Counted from the stretch's first letter, positions 8,365 through 16,733 are shown. The stretch: DNA of 64,000 nucleotides from Streptantibioticus silvisoli (GCF_027947535.2 NZ_JAAGKO020000017.1:62001-126000); one strand, 5' to 3'. Numbers and translations: made by a program. Notes: generated by a model from the sequence alone, not told the origin.

Positions 8365-10164
8365 TCAGTCCGGGGCGCGGTCCAGCACCCGCCGCTCGTG
8401 GCCGTGCTCGCCGCGCCGGCCCAGTTCGGCCGCGTACTCCCGCACCGGCCGCGACACGCCGATGCTGACCACCGCGTCGTCCACGTCCCGGATGCCTTCC
8501 GGGAAGGCGCCGCGCAGCGTTTGTACGTAGTCGACGAGCAGGACGGCGCCGGCCGACCGGGTCCGGTAGGCGTCGCCGAGGTAGCGGGCGACCGTGCGGT
8601 TCGTCCTGACCCGCCGGCGCGGCGGCCTGACCAGCGTGACGAGGTCGGCGAGTTCCGAACCGGTGAGCCGCGGGGGACTGCCGACGGCCTCCTCCACCAG
8701 GTCGGCGGCCAGGTCGTGGTTGTTGTGGTCGCACAGTTCGCGGACGGTCTCCACGATCACCGGCCCGGCCGCCCGCCCGGCGATCGCGGTCAGCAGCTCG
8801 CGCCAGCCCTGCTCGTCGCGCACCTGCCCCTTCCACCGCTGCACCAGGTCGCCGAGCACCTCCCCGGTGCGCCGGCCGGCCGCCTCCAGCAGCAGCTCCG
8901 CGCGGGCGGCGGCGTCCTCGCGGGGCAGGCACCGGGCGAACTCGGTGATGTAGCGCGGCTCCTTGGCCGCCGCGATCCGGACGATCAGCGGCCGGGCCAG
9001 GTGCGGCGCTCGCCCCGAGAGCCCGGCGTGGATCGCCTGCACCTCGGCGGGCCGGCGCTCCAGCGCGCCGCCGAGAATCCGGTCCCGGTCGGGCGAGGCC
9101 GCCCCGGCGGGACCGGGGTCCGGCCAGGTGCGGACGAGCAACGTGACGAAATCCTCCGGTTCCAGCCGGGCCCACATGCTGTCCGGCAGCGCGTGGCCGC
9201 CCGGCCGGAACGCCTCCAGCGCCGCGTCCAGCCCCAGCAGCGCCTCCGCCGGCCGCCGCGCCGGCGTCGCGTGCTCGATCAGCCACTGCGCCCAGGCGTC
9301 GAGCCGGTGGTGCCACATCAGCATCAGCAGCCGGGCGACCGGGTACCCGCGCAGCCCGTCCGGCGCCGCGCCGGCCCGCGTGCCGGACGGGGCGGCGGCC
9401 GCCACGTAGAGCGCCAGCACCTGGTGGGCGACCGCGTCGGCCCACGGGCGCGCGTCCTGCACGCCGCCGTCGCGCGGTCCGGCCAGCACCCGCAGCAGGG
9501 CCGCCACGTCACGCGGCCGGCGGTGCGCGGTGAACTGCTCCACCAGCCGGTCCGCCGCCCGCTCCGGCAGCAGGCCGCGCAACTCCACGATCTCCTGCGG
9601 CGACTTGTGCCGGGCCGCCGCCTCCAGCACCGCGCGCACGTCGTACGGCTGTCCGCCGTCCGCCAACCGCTGTACGAGCAGGGCCACTTCGTGCGGCGTC
9701 CGCTCCTCGGCGAACTCCTCCAGCACGGTGAGCGCGCCCTCGCAGTCGCCCACCGGCGCCCGTCCCGGCGTCCCGCTGCCCACCCCGTCGCGCAACCCGC
9801 CCGCGAACTCCACCAGTTCGCCGGCGGACTTCTCCTTCGCGAACTGCACCAGGTTGCGCAGGTCCTCGTCACCCGCGAGGTCGGCCCGCGGACCGCCGCC
9901 GCCGGTCGGGGCGTGGGGCAGCGTCGCGTCGTACGGGTACGTGGCGTCGGGCGGATACGCCGGGTCGTAGGGGTGGGTGCGGTCCGCCGCCGCGGGCGTG
10001 ACCGCGGGGTGCGTGCGGTCGCCGGCGGTGGCCGCACCCGCGGCGAGGGCGCGGTCGTCGTGCCGGGCCGGAGCCGGGCCGTCGTGCCCGGCGCCGGGGC
10101 CGGGGTGGCCGGGTTCCGGGCCGCCGCAGGGCGCCGGTGCGGCGTTGTCGGCGGTGGGCGTCAC
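8365..10164 (-). CDS. Large helical-repeat protein of unknown function coupled to a caspase-like gene
   Basis: A 599-residue protein that I do not recognise. It starts with GTG at 10164, overlapping the caspase stop as GTGA, so the two are translationally coupled. Residues 1-95 are a low-complexity linker rich in Ala, Pro, Gly, His and Asp with short Tyr-Pro-Asp repeats. The rest appears almost wholly alpha-helical, with recurring 30-35-residue units (for example LRNLVQFAKEKSAGELVEF, TPHEVALLVQRLADGG, SPQEIVELRGLLP, RPRDVAALLRVLAG). No transmembrane segment or catalytic motif is obvious. It may be a target, scaffold or sensor partner of the caspase (inference). Confidence 0.8.
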   Translation of the reverse strand: MTPTADNAAPAPCGGPEPGHPGPGAGHDGPAPARHDDRALAAGAATAGDRTHPAVTPAAADRTHPYDPAYPPDATYPYDATLPHAPTGGGGPRADLAGDEDLRNLVQFAKEKSAGELVEFAGGLRDGVGSGTPGRAPVGDCEGALTVLEEFAEERTPHEVALLVQRLADGGQPYDVRAVLEAAARHKSPQEIVELRGLLPERAADRLVEQFTAHRRPRDVAALLRVLAGPRDGGVQDARPWADAVAHQVLALYVAAAAPSGTRAGAAPDGLRGYPVARLLMLMWHHRLDAWAQWLIEHATPARRPAEALLGLDAALEAFRPGGHALPDSMWARLEPEDFVTLLVRTWPDPGPAGAASPDRDRILGGALERRPAEVQAIHAGLSGRAPHLARPLIVRIAAAKEPRYITEFARCLPREDAAARAELLLEAAGRRTGEVLGDLVQRWKGQVRDEQGWRELLTAIAGRAAGPVIVETVRELCDHNNHDLAADLVEEAVGSPPRLTGSELADLVTLVRPPRRRVRTNRTVARYLGDAYRTRSAGAVLLVDYVQTLRGAFPEGIRDVDDAVVSIGVSRPVREYAAELGRRGEHGHERRVLDRAPD

Positions 10165-11423
10165 GGTGTCCCACCACCGCCCGGGCCGGGGGAGAGCGGA
10201 TCGTGCCGGCGGCCGGCCATCAGCCGCAGCGCGTCCTGGGGGCCGCCGTGCTTGACGACGCTGTCGCCGATCCAGCGGCCGAACAGCAGGCAGTCCGGGC
10301 AGCCGTGGGCGGCGAGCGCCCGCATGACGGTGCCGTTGTCCCACGCGTCCCGGCCCAGCAGCGGCCGCGACAGCGTGTCGCGCAGCCACTCGACGGTGCC
10401 CTCCTCGTACCCGTGCGTCAGGTGCACGATGTGGGCGACGTGGGCGGCCGGCGCCCCGGCCATGCGCCGCTGCACGCAGGCGACGACCCGGTCGGTGTCG
10501 ATGTCGGCCAGCGGTCCCTGGCGGCGCATCCAGGCGGCCACCAGTTCCCTGGGATCGGCCGCGGCCAGCCGCCGGTCCTGCTCGCGGGTGTCCGGCGGAC
10601 CGCCGCGGGCGGCGTGGTCCGGCGCGGCGCGGTTGGGGAAGACGTCCAGCGGATAGGGGCCACGCTGGATCAGGCCCGGCCGCACGTCCTTGCCCTGGGG
10701 GCTGTCCTTCATCCCCTGGTAGAGGTCGCGGATGTTCAAAACGGCCCCGGCACCCGGAATCCCGCTCTCCAGCACGTCGATCATGAGCCCGCTGAACTCG
10801 GTGAGGCCGTCCGGCCGTATCGCGCCGGTCAGCTGGCTGCGCGACCCGTGGGAGACGGCCGTCAGCACGCAGGTGTTCGGGTCGCGGGCCGACCAGGCGT
10901 CCGCCGCCGGCCGCGCGCCGAACGGGTCGCGCCGCCCGTCCGGCTCCCCGAACTCCAGCGCCGGCACCCCGAGCGCCCCGGCGCCCGCGCTGTTGCAGCA
11001 GTCCAGCACCAGCGCCCGCGCGCAGTCGTGGTGGACGCGCATCTCCTCCTGCACGACGTCCAGCGCGAGGAAGCTCCACGGCGCCCGGGTCCGCGACGTG
11101 CTGAGGGCCAGACCGGTGTACTTGTAGGTCTCACCGCTGCCCACGGTCAGCACCTCGCCGTGTCCGATGTAGTGCACGAGCAGCCGTCCGCCGCCGCGCG
11201 CGGCCTGCATCCCCCGCGCGATGGTGTCGATGATCCCGTGCGGCGACTCGGGGTCGACCACCCGCACCACCCGGTCCCACAACGGTCGGCCGTCCTGCTC
11301 CAGCAGCTCCGTCAGCCGCCGCGCCGTCGCGTCGACGCTGTCGTAGCCGGTGAGCCCCGACCCCGCCGCGTACCGCCCGACGCTGATGATGATCGCCTGC
11401 CGCTCCCCGCGGGCTTCAGTCAT
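10161..11423 (-). CDS. Caspase-like cysteine protease (peptidase C14 / metacaspase fold)
   Basis: A 420-residue protein. Residues 1-150 form a caspase-hemoglobinase fold: strand AIIISVG, catalytic His88 in HYIGHGE and catalytic Cys143 in LVLDCCNSAG. After the protease core (to about residue 250) a helical C-terminal region follows (ADPRELVAAWMRRQG through the CPDC pair), resembling an effector-associated region. It overlaps the small upstream gene by 8 bp and the downstream helical gene by 4 bp, so the three form one translation unit. Caspases in such bacterial loci are usually effectors in conflict or programmed-death systems; the activating signal is unknown. Confidence 0.88.
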   Translation of the reverse strand: MTEARGERQAIIISVGRYAAGSGLTGYDSVDATARRLTELLEQDGRPLWDRVVRVVDPESPHGIIDTIARGMQAARGGGRLLVHYIGHGEVLTVGSGETYKYTGLALSTSRTRAPWSFLALDVVQEEMRVHHDCARALVLDCCNSAGAGALGVPALEFGEPDGRRDPFGARPAADAWSARDPNTCVLTAVSHGSRSQLTGAIRPDGLTEFSGLMIDVLESGIPGAGAVLNIRDLYQGMKDSPQGKDVRPGLIQRGPYPLDVFPNRAAPDHAARGGPPDTREQDRRLAAADPRELVAAWMRRQGPLADIDTDRVVACVQRRMAGAPAAHVAHIVHLTHGYEEGTVEWLRDTLSRPLLGRDAWDNGTVMRALAAHGCPDCLLFGRWIGDSVVKHGGPQDALRLMAGRRHDPLSPGPGGGGTP

Positions 11424-11889
11424 CGCCGGCCGGCGATCCGGCGGTACGGGCGGCGGGGGGTTCCGCCGCGGGGGTGGACCGCGTGGCGGGGGCGGCGGGG
11501 GCCGATCGCGCGACAGGGGCCGACGGTGCGGCGGGCGCCGAACGCGGGGCGGGGGCCGGGGCGTTGGAGGCGGGTGCGTCCGGTGCGTCCGGTGCGTTCT
11601 CGGCCCGTCCGACGGCCCGGGCGTCCGTCTCGGGGGGCGTGCCGTAGCGCTGGGACCGCTCGTGCAGCCAGCTCCTGACCTGGTCGAGGACCGCGTTGAC
11701 GGCGTACGTCCCGGAGGTGCTGAGGAAGAACGTCAGCAGGTCGTGGGAGACCCCGAGCGTGGGTGAGTCGGACTCGACGGGGGTGAGCGCGCAGTCCACC
11801 GCGTACTCGGCCTCGATCAGCCGCCGCACGGCCCGCAGGTCGTCCCCGTCCATCGTCCGGGCTATCCGTACCTGAATCTCCACAGTCAT
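11416..11889 (-). CDS. Small EACC1-like component of the caspase operon
   Basis: A 157-residue protein. The N-terminal 90 residues form a small alpha/beta domain (TVEIQVRIARTMDGDDLRAV, then a hydrophobic helix LTFFLSTSGTYAVNAVLDQVRSWLHER). The tail is about 65 residues of low-complexity Ala/Pro/Ser/Arg repeats. Size, layout and position immediately upstream of a caspase resemble EACC1 (effector-associated constant component 1) proteins described for bacterial conflict systems; this is a pattern-level match. ATG 11889 is favoured over in-frame GTG 11910 and ATG 11895 because GAGGGG sits about 6 nt upstream of it. Confidence 0.7.
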   Translation of the reverse strand: MTVEIQVRIARTMDGDDLRAVRRLIEAEYAVDCALTPVESDSPTLGVSHDLLTFFLSTSGTYAVNAVLDQVRSWLHERSQRYGTPPETDARAVGRAENAPDAPDAPASNAPAPAPRSAPAAPSAPVARSAPAAPATRSTPAAEPPAARTAGSPAGDD

Positions 11890-11920
11890 CCTCATCCCCT
11901 CATGACTCACCTTGTCTTCC

Positions 11921-11942
11921 TATTATGTGACGGCACATCATA
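11921..11942. promoter_or_regulatory. Palindrome upstream of the caspase operon
   Basis: TATTATGTG and CACATCATA are 9-bp arms with one mismatch around the 4-nt centre ACGG. The dyad is 31 nt upstream of the first start codon of the caspase operon and is strikingly AT-rich for this genome. It is a likely promoter or operator element; no regulator gene lies next to it. Confidence 0.5.
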
Positions 11943-12067
11943 CGGTTGTGATCCCCGAGCAACGCCTCGCCGGACAGCGGACCGCCTCCCGCGAACCGGA
12001 CCGGGGAAGTCCGCGCCGCCGGCGCGTACCGGGGGCGGCGGCATCGTCGGGACCGGAGGCGAACGCG

Positions 12068-12107
12068 CCGCCGCCCCGCCGAGCCGGGGGGCTCGGCGGG
12101 GCGGCGG
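12068..12107 (-). terminator. Strong GC hairpin after the lactonase gene
   Basis: A perfect 18-bp stem (12068-12085 with 12090-12107) and a GGGG loop starts 9 nt beyond the lactonase stop codon. It has no U tract, as is normal for actinomycete terminators. Confidence 0.75.
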
Positions 12108-12115
12108 GGCGGGGA

Positions 12116-13318
12116 TCAGCGGGGCAGGACGCAGACGGCCGCGGTCGCGGCGAAGGGGGCGCCGGCCGAGGTGAGCGCGCCGGTGGTCGCGTCGCGGGTG
12201 AAGGCGGTGACCGTGCCGGAGTTCTGGTTCGCGGCGAACAGCAGGTCGCCGCCCGGGGCCAGGGCGATGTGCCGCGGGTAGGCGCCGCCGGCCGGCACGG
12301 TGTCGAGCAGGGTCGGCTGCCCGCCGTCGCCGTCCAGGGAGAAACGCGCGATGCTGTCGTCGCCGCGGTTGGAGACGTAGAGGAAGGCGCCGTCCGGTGA
12401 GACGACCGCCTCCGCCGGGTAGTTGCGTTCGGTGCCGGTGTCGCCCGGCATCACCGTCGGCAGCGAGGCGCCGGGCGTGACCAGTCCGGTGGCCGGGTCG
12501 TAGGCGCACACCGTCAGGGTGTTGCCGAGTTCGTTGGCCACGTACAGGTACCGCCCCGAGGGGTGGAAGGCGCCGTGCCGGGGGCCCGCGCCGGGCTCGG
12601 TGGCGGCCTGCGAGACGGCGGTGAGCTTCCCGGTGCCGGTGTCCAGCGTGGAGGTGTAGATGGTGTCGGTGCCCAGGTCGATGGCGAGCACGAAGGAGCC
12701 CGCCAGGTCGTTGAGCACCATGTGGGCGTGCGGGCCGCTCTGCCGGCTGGGGTCGGGGCCGGACCCGGTGTGCTGCACCAGGTCGGTGCGGTCGCCGAGG
12801 GTGCCGTCGGCGGCCAGGGCGTGCACCGCGACGCTCCCGGAGTCGTAGTTGGCGGTCAGCAGGTGGCCGCCGGCCGCGTGGACCGTCAGGTGGCAGGGGC
12901 CGGAGCCGCCGGTGTCGCTGCTGTTGAGCACCTTCGGGCCGCCCGAGGTGGACAGGGCGGACACGGTGTTCTCGTACTCGTTGACCGTGTACAGCAGGTC
13001 GCCGCTCCCGACGGCCAGGAACGAGGGGTCGGCCACCGCGACCGAACCGGTGCCGGTCACCGCCCCGGTGGCCGGGTCGTAGGTGGCCAGCCCGAGGCCG
13101 GGCCCGCCGGAGGAGCTGTAGGTGCCGATATAGAGCGCCCGGGCGTCCGCTCCGGCCGCCCGGGGCGATCGGGCCGCCGCGGTGCGCGGGGCCGCCTGGG
13201 CGGTACCGGCCGTGGCGGACAGCGCGGCGGTCGCGGCGGCGCCCAGCAGCAGCCGCCGGGATATCCCGGCCGGTGCCGATGGTCGTGCGGTGGGGCGGGC
13301 GTGCTGGTCGTCGGTCAC
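12116..13318 (-). CDS. Secreted lactonase-family (7-bladed beta-propeller) protein
   Basis: A 400-residue protein with a twin-arginine-type signal (SRRLLLGAAATAAL, cleavage near AQAA). A PF10282-type propeller follows: repeated blades such as ALYIGTYSSSGGPGLGLATYD, GPCHLTVHAAGGHLLTANYDSG, PRHGAFHPSGRYLYVANELG and YPRHIALAPGGDLLFAANQNSG. Cytoplasmic relatives hydrolyse 6-phosphogluconolactone; secreted actinomycete members have no clear substrate. GTG 13318 is preceded by GGAC. A 10-bp dyad GAAGCGCTTC lies 22 nt upstream of the start. Confidence 0.88.
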   Translation of the reverse strand: MTDDQHARPTARPSAPAGISRRLLLGAAATAALSATAGTAQAAPRTAAARSPRAAGADARALYIGTYSSSGGPGLGLATYDPATGAVTGTGSVAVADPSFLAVGSGDLLYTVNEYENTVSALSTSGGPKVLNSSDTGGSGPCHLTVHAAGGHLLTANYDSGSVAVHALAADGTLGDRTDLVQHTGSGPDPSRQSGPHAHMVLNDLAGSFVLAIDLGTDTIYTSTLDTGTGKLTAVSQAATEPGAGPRHGAFHPSGRYLYVANELGNTLTVCAYDPATGLVTPGASLPTVMPGDTGTERNYPAEAVVSPDGAFLYVSNRGDDSIARFSLDGDGGQPTLLDTVPAGGAYPRHIALAPGGDLLFAANQNSGTVTAFTRDATTGALTSAGAPFAATAAVCVLPR

Positions 13319-13340
13319 TGTGCGTCCTTCCGGTCGGCCT

Positions 13341-13350
13341 GAAGCGCTTC
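13341..13350. promoter_or_regulatory. LacI-type half-consensus dyad upstream of the lactonase gene
   Basis: GAAGCGCTTC is a perfect 10-bp palindrome ending 32 nt before the lactonase start. Its core equals the centre of the twin operators near the GH6 gene. The site is short and could be chance in GC-rich DNA. Confidence 0.3.
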
Positions 13351-13517
13351 GGACGGCGGTGTCCCGGCGGGCGGTCCATCGCGCGGCGGCACCGAACGCC
13401 CGCGCCCGGCGGGCCGGTCGCTCGTGACGGTGCCGTCCGTCCCCGTACCGTACGAGGGCGGCTCACCAACGCGCGAGGGGTCGCCGGCCGTTCCTCCGCG
13501 CCTGTTCCTTACCCCGT

Positions 13518-13546
13518 GGGCCCGCCGCCGCATGCGGGGCGGGCCC
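13518..13546 (-). terminator. GC hairpin downstream of the beta-helix gene
   Basis: GGGCCCGCC at 13518-13526 pairs with GGCGGGCCC at 13538-13546, with further pairing inside the loop. It lies about 75 nt past the beta-helix stop codon in the 302-bp gap before the lactonase start. The rest of that gap shows only the dyad at 13341. Confidence 0.5.
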
Positions 13547-13620
13547 GACGCGCCGTCCGGCACCGGGCTCCGCCGTGCGCCGGGGGCGACGTACGACGCG
13601 AGCCCGGATGTGTCAGGGCG

Positions 13621-14646
13621 TCACTCGCCCGACGTCTCGGGGATCGAGGCCGCGCCGTCGCCCGCCGCGGTCACGGTGTTGGACGTTCCGACGACGTTGG
13701 GGTCGGAGGCGCACTTCTTCTGGTCCTTGACGTTGAAGCCGTAGCCGGACGCGCCGAGGTCGATGTCGTTCTGGGTGAAGACGTTGCCGCAGCCGGAGCC
13801 GTCGACGAGCTGTTCGACCTCGAAGCCGTCGACCAGGCCGTCGCTCATGGTGTTGCCGGACACGGTGTAGTCGTTGCCCTTGACGGCGACGACGTCGGTG
13901 GAGGAGTTGGCCCCGCTCTCCCCCTTGCCGCTGAAGGTGTTTCCGCTGATGGTCCCGCCGACGGTGGCCTCCTTGGCGTCGATGTTCTCGGCGGCGACGT
14001 TCGGCCCGAAGGTGTTGCCGGTGATCCGGTCGTCGTCGCTGAGGTCGGGGTTGCCGTCGGTGTAGGTCTTCCAGTTGCTCTTCGCGCTGCCGATGTAGAC
14101 GCCCTCGCCGTACCCGGCGTCCTTCAGGCCGGTGTCGTGCACCGTGCTGTTCTCGACGACGTCGTCACTGCTGAACGCCCTCAGGTGGATGCCCTCGTCG
14201 CCGATGTCGTGGACGGTGAGGCCGTCGAGGACGTCGTGGTCGGCCCCGTCGAGCACGACGCCCTTGGCCGAGTCGTCGACGCTGAAGCCGGTCAGGTTCC
14301 AGTAACCGGCCTCCAGGTGGAAGCCGTAGCCGGTGCCCAGGTCGCCGCTGCTGTCGGAGTTGGTGAGGATCGCGCTGGACGGACCGGTCAGGGTGATCGG
14401 CGCGCTCGACGTGCCGCTGGTGGTCGCGTCGAAGGCACCGGAGTAGGTGACGCCGCCGGCCAGCGAGATCGTGTCGCCGGCCTTCACCGAGGCCAGGGCG
14501 CTGGTCAGTTCGGCGGAGGTCGACACCGCGATGGTGGTTCCCGACGCGGCGGGCGTGGCCGCGCTGGCGCCGGTCGCCGCCAGTACGCCGAGGGGGAGGA
14601 GGGCCGCGGTGGCGAGCAGGCTGATCCGGCGCGTACGGGTGGTCAT
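13621..14646 (-). CDS. Secreted right-handed parallel beta-helix protein, putative polysaccharide lyase
   Basis: A 341-residue secreted protein with a Sec signal peptide (RRISLLATAALLPLGVLAATGASA). The mature part has the stacked-coil pattern of pectate-lyase-like folds: Asn/Asp/Gly-rich turns in series (AGDTISLAGGVTYSG, GVVLDGADHDVLDGLTVHD, GYGEGVYIGSAKSN, ITGNTFG, ISGNTFSG, VSGNTMSDG). This is typical of PL6, PL9 or related enzymes. Next to a uronate-catabolic cluster, cleavage of pectin or another uronate polymer is plausible but unproven. ATG 14646 is chosen, with a weak ribosome site; GTG 14655 is an alternative. Confidence 0.8.
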   Translation of the reverse strand: MTTRTRRISLLATAALLPLGVLAATGASAATPAASGTTIAVSTSAELTSALASVKAGDTISLAGGVTYSGAFDATTSGTSSAPITLTGPSSAILTNSDSSGDLGTGYGFHLEAGYWNLTGFSVDDSAKGVVLDGADHDVLDGLTVHDIGDEGIHLRAFSSDDVVENSTVHDTGLKDAGYGEGVYIGSAKSNWKTYTDGNPDLSDDDRITGNTFGPNVAAENIDAKEATVGGTISGNTFSGKGESGANSSTDVVAVKGNDYTVSGNTMSDGLVDGFEVEQLVDGSGCGNVFTQNDIDLGASGYGFNVKDQKKCASDPNVVGTSNTVTAAGDGAASIPETSGE

Positions 14647-15180
14647 GGGATTCACCAATCTGTGGGGAGCGGTGGCGGCGGGTGGGGCCGCCGGCGGAGC
14701 GGAGGCTTTCGCGGGCGAGCCGGCCTCCGGACAAGCCGGCTTTCGGGTGACGACTGAGCCCGGCAAGGACTGAGCCGGGCAGCTGAGCCGGGTACGGACG
14801 GAGCAGGGCAACGGCGGAGCCGGGCGGGGACGCGGCGGAGCTCCCGCGAAGGGGTGCCGGGGTGCCGGCGGACTTCGCGGCAGTGGACCTGGTCCGGGGG
14901 TGAGGCGGTGCGGTGACGGCCGGGCAGGTGGAGCGGACGCGTCACCGCGGAGCCGGATCCGACGGCCCCTCAGGCGCTGGGGCACTTCATACGGTCACAC
15001 GGACGCGGTGGCCCGGTAAGCCATGAAACGGCAAAGTTTCCCAAGGGTGAAATGTGTTCACGAATGCGAATAAAAGATCGGTTGCCCCAACGGCCAAGCC
15101 ACCGCTCCCAGCGGCGAAGCCAACGCCCCCACCGGCGAAGTCGTCACCCCCACCGGCGAAGTCGTCACCCGCAAACGCTC
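14647..15180. other. Intergenic region upstream of the beta-helix gene
   Basis: No convincing gene. An AT-richer promoter-like patch occupies about 15020-15080, with inverted repeats GAAAC/GTTTC (15025-15040) and GTGAA/TTCAC (15047-15061). It contains GTGTTCAC (15054-15061), an 8-mer also present in the dyad upstream of kdgD. The right part holds 21-bp tandem repeats. A plus-strand frame from 15054 (80 codons) reads through the repeats but is probably not a gene. Confidence 0.5.
15086..15169. repeat. Four 21-bp tandem repeats
   Basis: Units start at 15086, 15107, 15128 and 15149. The last two are identical (CCCACCGGCGAAGTCGTCACC minus the final base gives the recognisable core); the first two are diverged copies. 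A period of 21 bp keeps reading frame, giving a 7-residue repeat rich in Pro, Ala and Lys on the plus strand. Confidence 0.8.
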
Positions 15181-15213
15181 GAAGCCGCCGCTCCACGGGG
15201 GAGCGGCGGCTTC
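15181..15213 (-). terminator. Terminator of the uronate dehydrogenase / semialdehyde dehydrogenase unit
   Basis: A perfect 14-bp stem GAAGCCGCCGCTCC (15181-15194) pairs with its complement (15200-15213) around a 5-nt loop. It is 26 nt downstream of the dehydrogenase stop codon. Confidence 0.75.
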
Positions 15214-15238
15214 GGCGTCGGGTGGTGCGGTGCGAGCG

Positions 15239-16732
15239 TCAGACGGTGGTGTCGCGCAGCTCCGGGGGCAACAGCTCGGACGGGACGTCCTGGTAGGCGA
15301 CGGGCACGAGCCAGCGGCGGATCGCGGTGGCGCCCACGGAGGTGTGGGCCGGGGCGGTGGTGGCCGGGTAGGGGCCGCCGTGGTGCTGGGCGGCCGTGAC
15401 GGCGACGCCGGTGGGCCAGCCGTTGACGATCAGCCGTCCGGCGTGCCGGGCGAGCCGGGCCAGCGCGTCGCGTGCGAGGGCCAGGTCGTCGGCGTCCCCG
15501 GTGTCCAGCTGCACGGTTGCGGTGAGCTGGCCGGCGCCGGCCCGATCGAGCAGGTCGGCCGCCTCGGCCGGGCCGGCGCCGGTGACGACGATGCCGATCG
15601 GCCCGAAGTGCTCCTCGGTGACCAGGTCGGGCGCCGCCGCTACGGCGGCCGCGGTGGTGCGGTAGACGGTGGGCGTCGCGGCCCAGGGACCGTCGCCGGG
15701 GACGCCGCGGGCCAGCAGGGTGAGGTCGGCGCGCCGGTCGAGGCGGTCGAGGGACTCCTGGTACCCGGCGTGGATGCGTTCGGACAGCATGGGCGCGCCC
15801 GCGCTGCGGGTGACCGCCGCGCCGAGCGCCTCGACCAGTGGCTGGTCGTCGGGGACGAACAGCACGCCCGGGTTGGTGCAGAACTGGCCGGCGCCCAGGG
15901 TGAGGGAGGCGGCGTAACCGGTGGCGACGTCGTCGCGGCGGCCGCGGGCGGCGCCGGGAAGCACCAGCACGGGGTTGACGGAACCCAGCTCACCGTAGAA
16001 GGGGATGGGCACCGCACGCCGCGCGCACAGTTCGGACAGGGCCAGGCCGCCGCGGGAGGAGCCGGTGAAGCCGACGGCCGTGATCGCCGGGTGCCGCACC
16101 AGGGCGGGGCCGGCCTCGAAGCCGTGCACGACGGCGAACACCCCGTCCGGCGCGCCCGCCCGCGCCAGCGCCCGGGTGACGAGGGTGGCGGTCAGCTCGG
16201 AGGTGCCCGGGTGGGCCTCGTGCGCCTTGACGACGACCGGGCAGCCGGCGGCGAGCGCGGAGGCGGTGTCGCCGCCGGCGACGGAGAAGGCGAAGGGGAA
16301 GTTGGAGGCGGAGAAGACGGCGACCGGCCCGGTGGGACGGGTGGTGCGGCGCAGGTCGGGGCCCGGGCCGCCCGGCGGGTCGATCACCACGTCCAGGTGG
16401 CCGCCGTCCCGCAACAGCCGCGCGAACAGCCGCAGTTGGCCGGTGGCGCGGGCCACCTCGCCGGTCAGCCTGACCTCGCCGAGCGCGGTCTCGGCGTCGG
16501 CGACGGCGACGAGGTCGGCGGCCCGGGCGTCGAGGGCGTCGGCGACGGCCTCCAGGGCGGCGGCCCGGGCGGCCGGCGCGGTGTCGCGCCAGCGCGGGAA
16601 GGCGGCCGCGGCGGCGACCGCGGTCCGGTCGACGGCGTCCGCCGGGGTGACGGGTACCGGCTGCCCGGTGGGCTTGCCGGTGCGCGGGTCGTGGCCCTGG
16701 ACGAAGCCGGGGGTGGCGTCGGAGTCGGTCAT
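15239..16732 (-). CDS. 2,5-dioxovalerate (alpha-ketoglutarate semialdehyde) dehydrogenase
   Basis: A 497-residue NAD(P)-dependent aldehyde dehydrogenase oxidising 2,5-dioxopentanoate to 2-oxoglutarate, the last step of oxidative uronate/aldarate breakdown. Family residues are in place: Asn144 in SASNFPFAFS, Glu248 in YGELGSVNPV and nucleophile Cys285 in GQFCTNPGV. The FPFAFS and GELGSVNP blocks are characteristic of the KGSADH branch. ATG 16732 lies one base after the upstream udh stop; in-frame GTG 16741 is an alternative. All preceding pathway enzymes are encoded nearby, which supports the substrate assignment. Confidence 0.9.
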   Translation of the reverse strand: MTDSDATPGFVQGHDPRTGKPTGQPVPVTPADAVDRTAVAAAAAFPRWRDTAPAARAAALEAVADALDARAADLVAVADAETALGEVRLTGEVARATGQLRLFARLLRDGGHLDVVIDPPGGPGPDLRRTTRPTGPVAVFSASNFPFAFSVAGGDTASALAAGCPVVVKAHEAHPGTSELTATLVTRALARAGAPDGVFAVVHGFEAGPALVRHPAITAVGFTGSSRGGLALSELCARRAVPIPFYGELGSVNPVLVLPGAARGRRDDVATGYAASLTLGAGQFCTNPGVLFVPDDQPLVEALGAAVTRSAGAPMLSERIHAGYQESLDRLDRRADLTLLARGVPGDGPWAATPTVYRTTAAAVAAAPDLVTEEHFGPIGIVVTGAGPAEAADLLDRAGAGQLTATVQLDTGDADDLALARDALARLARHAGRLIVNGWPTGVAVTAAQHHGGPYPATTAPAHTSVGATAIRRWLVPVAYQDVPSELLPPELRDTTV

Positions 16733-16733
16733 G

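Noticed and set aside
12116-13318. Lactonase-family gene as the aldarolactonase of the uronate pathway
   Set aside because: It carries a clear export signal and its own terminator, so it would act outside the cell, whereas uronate dehydrogenase is cytoplasmic.
15054-15296. Plus-strand 80-codon frame with Pro-Ala-Lys repeats
   Set aside because: No ribosome site, runs into the dehydrogenase terminator and antisense to its 3' end; kept only as a repeat observation.
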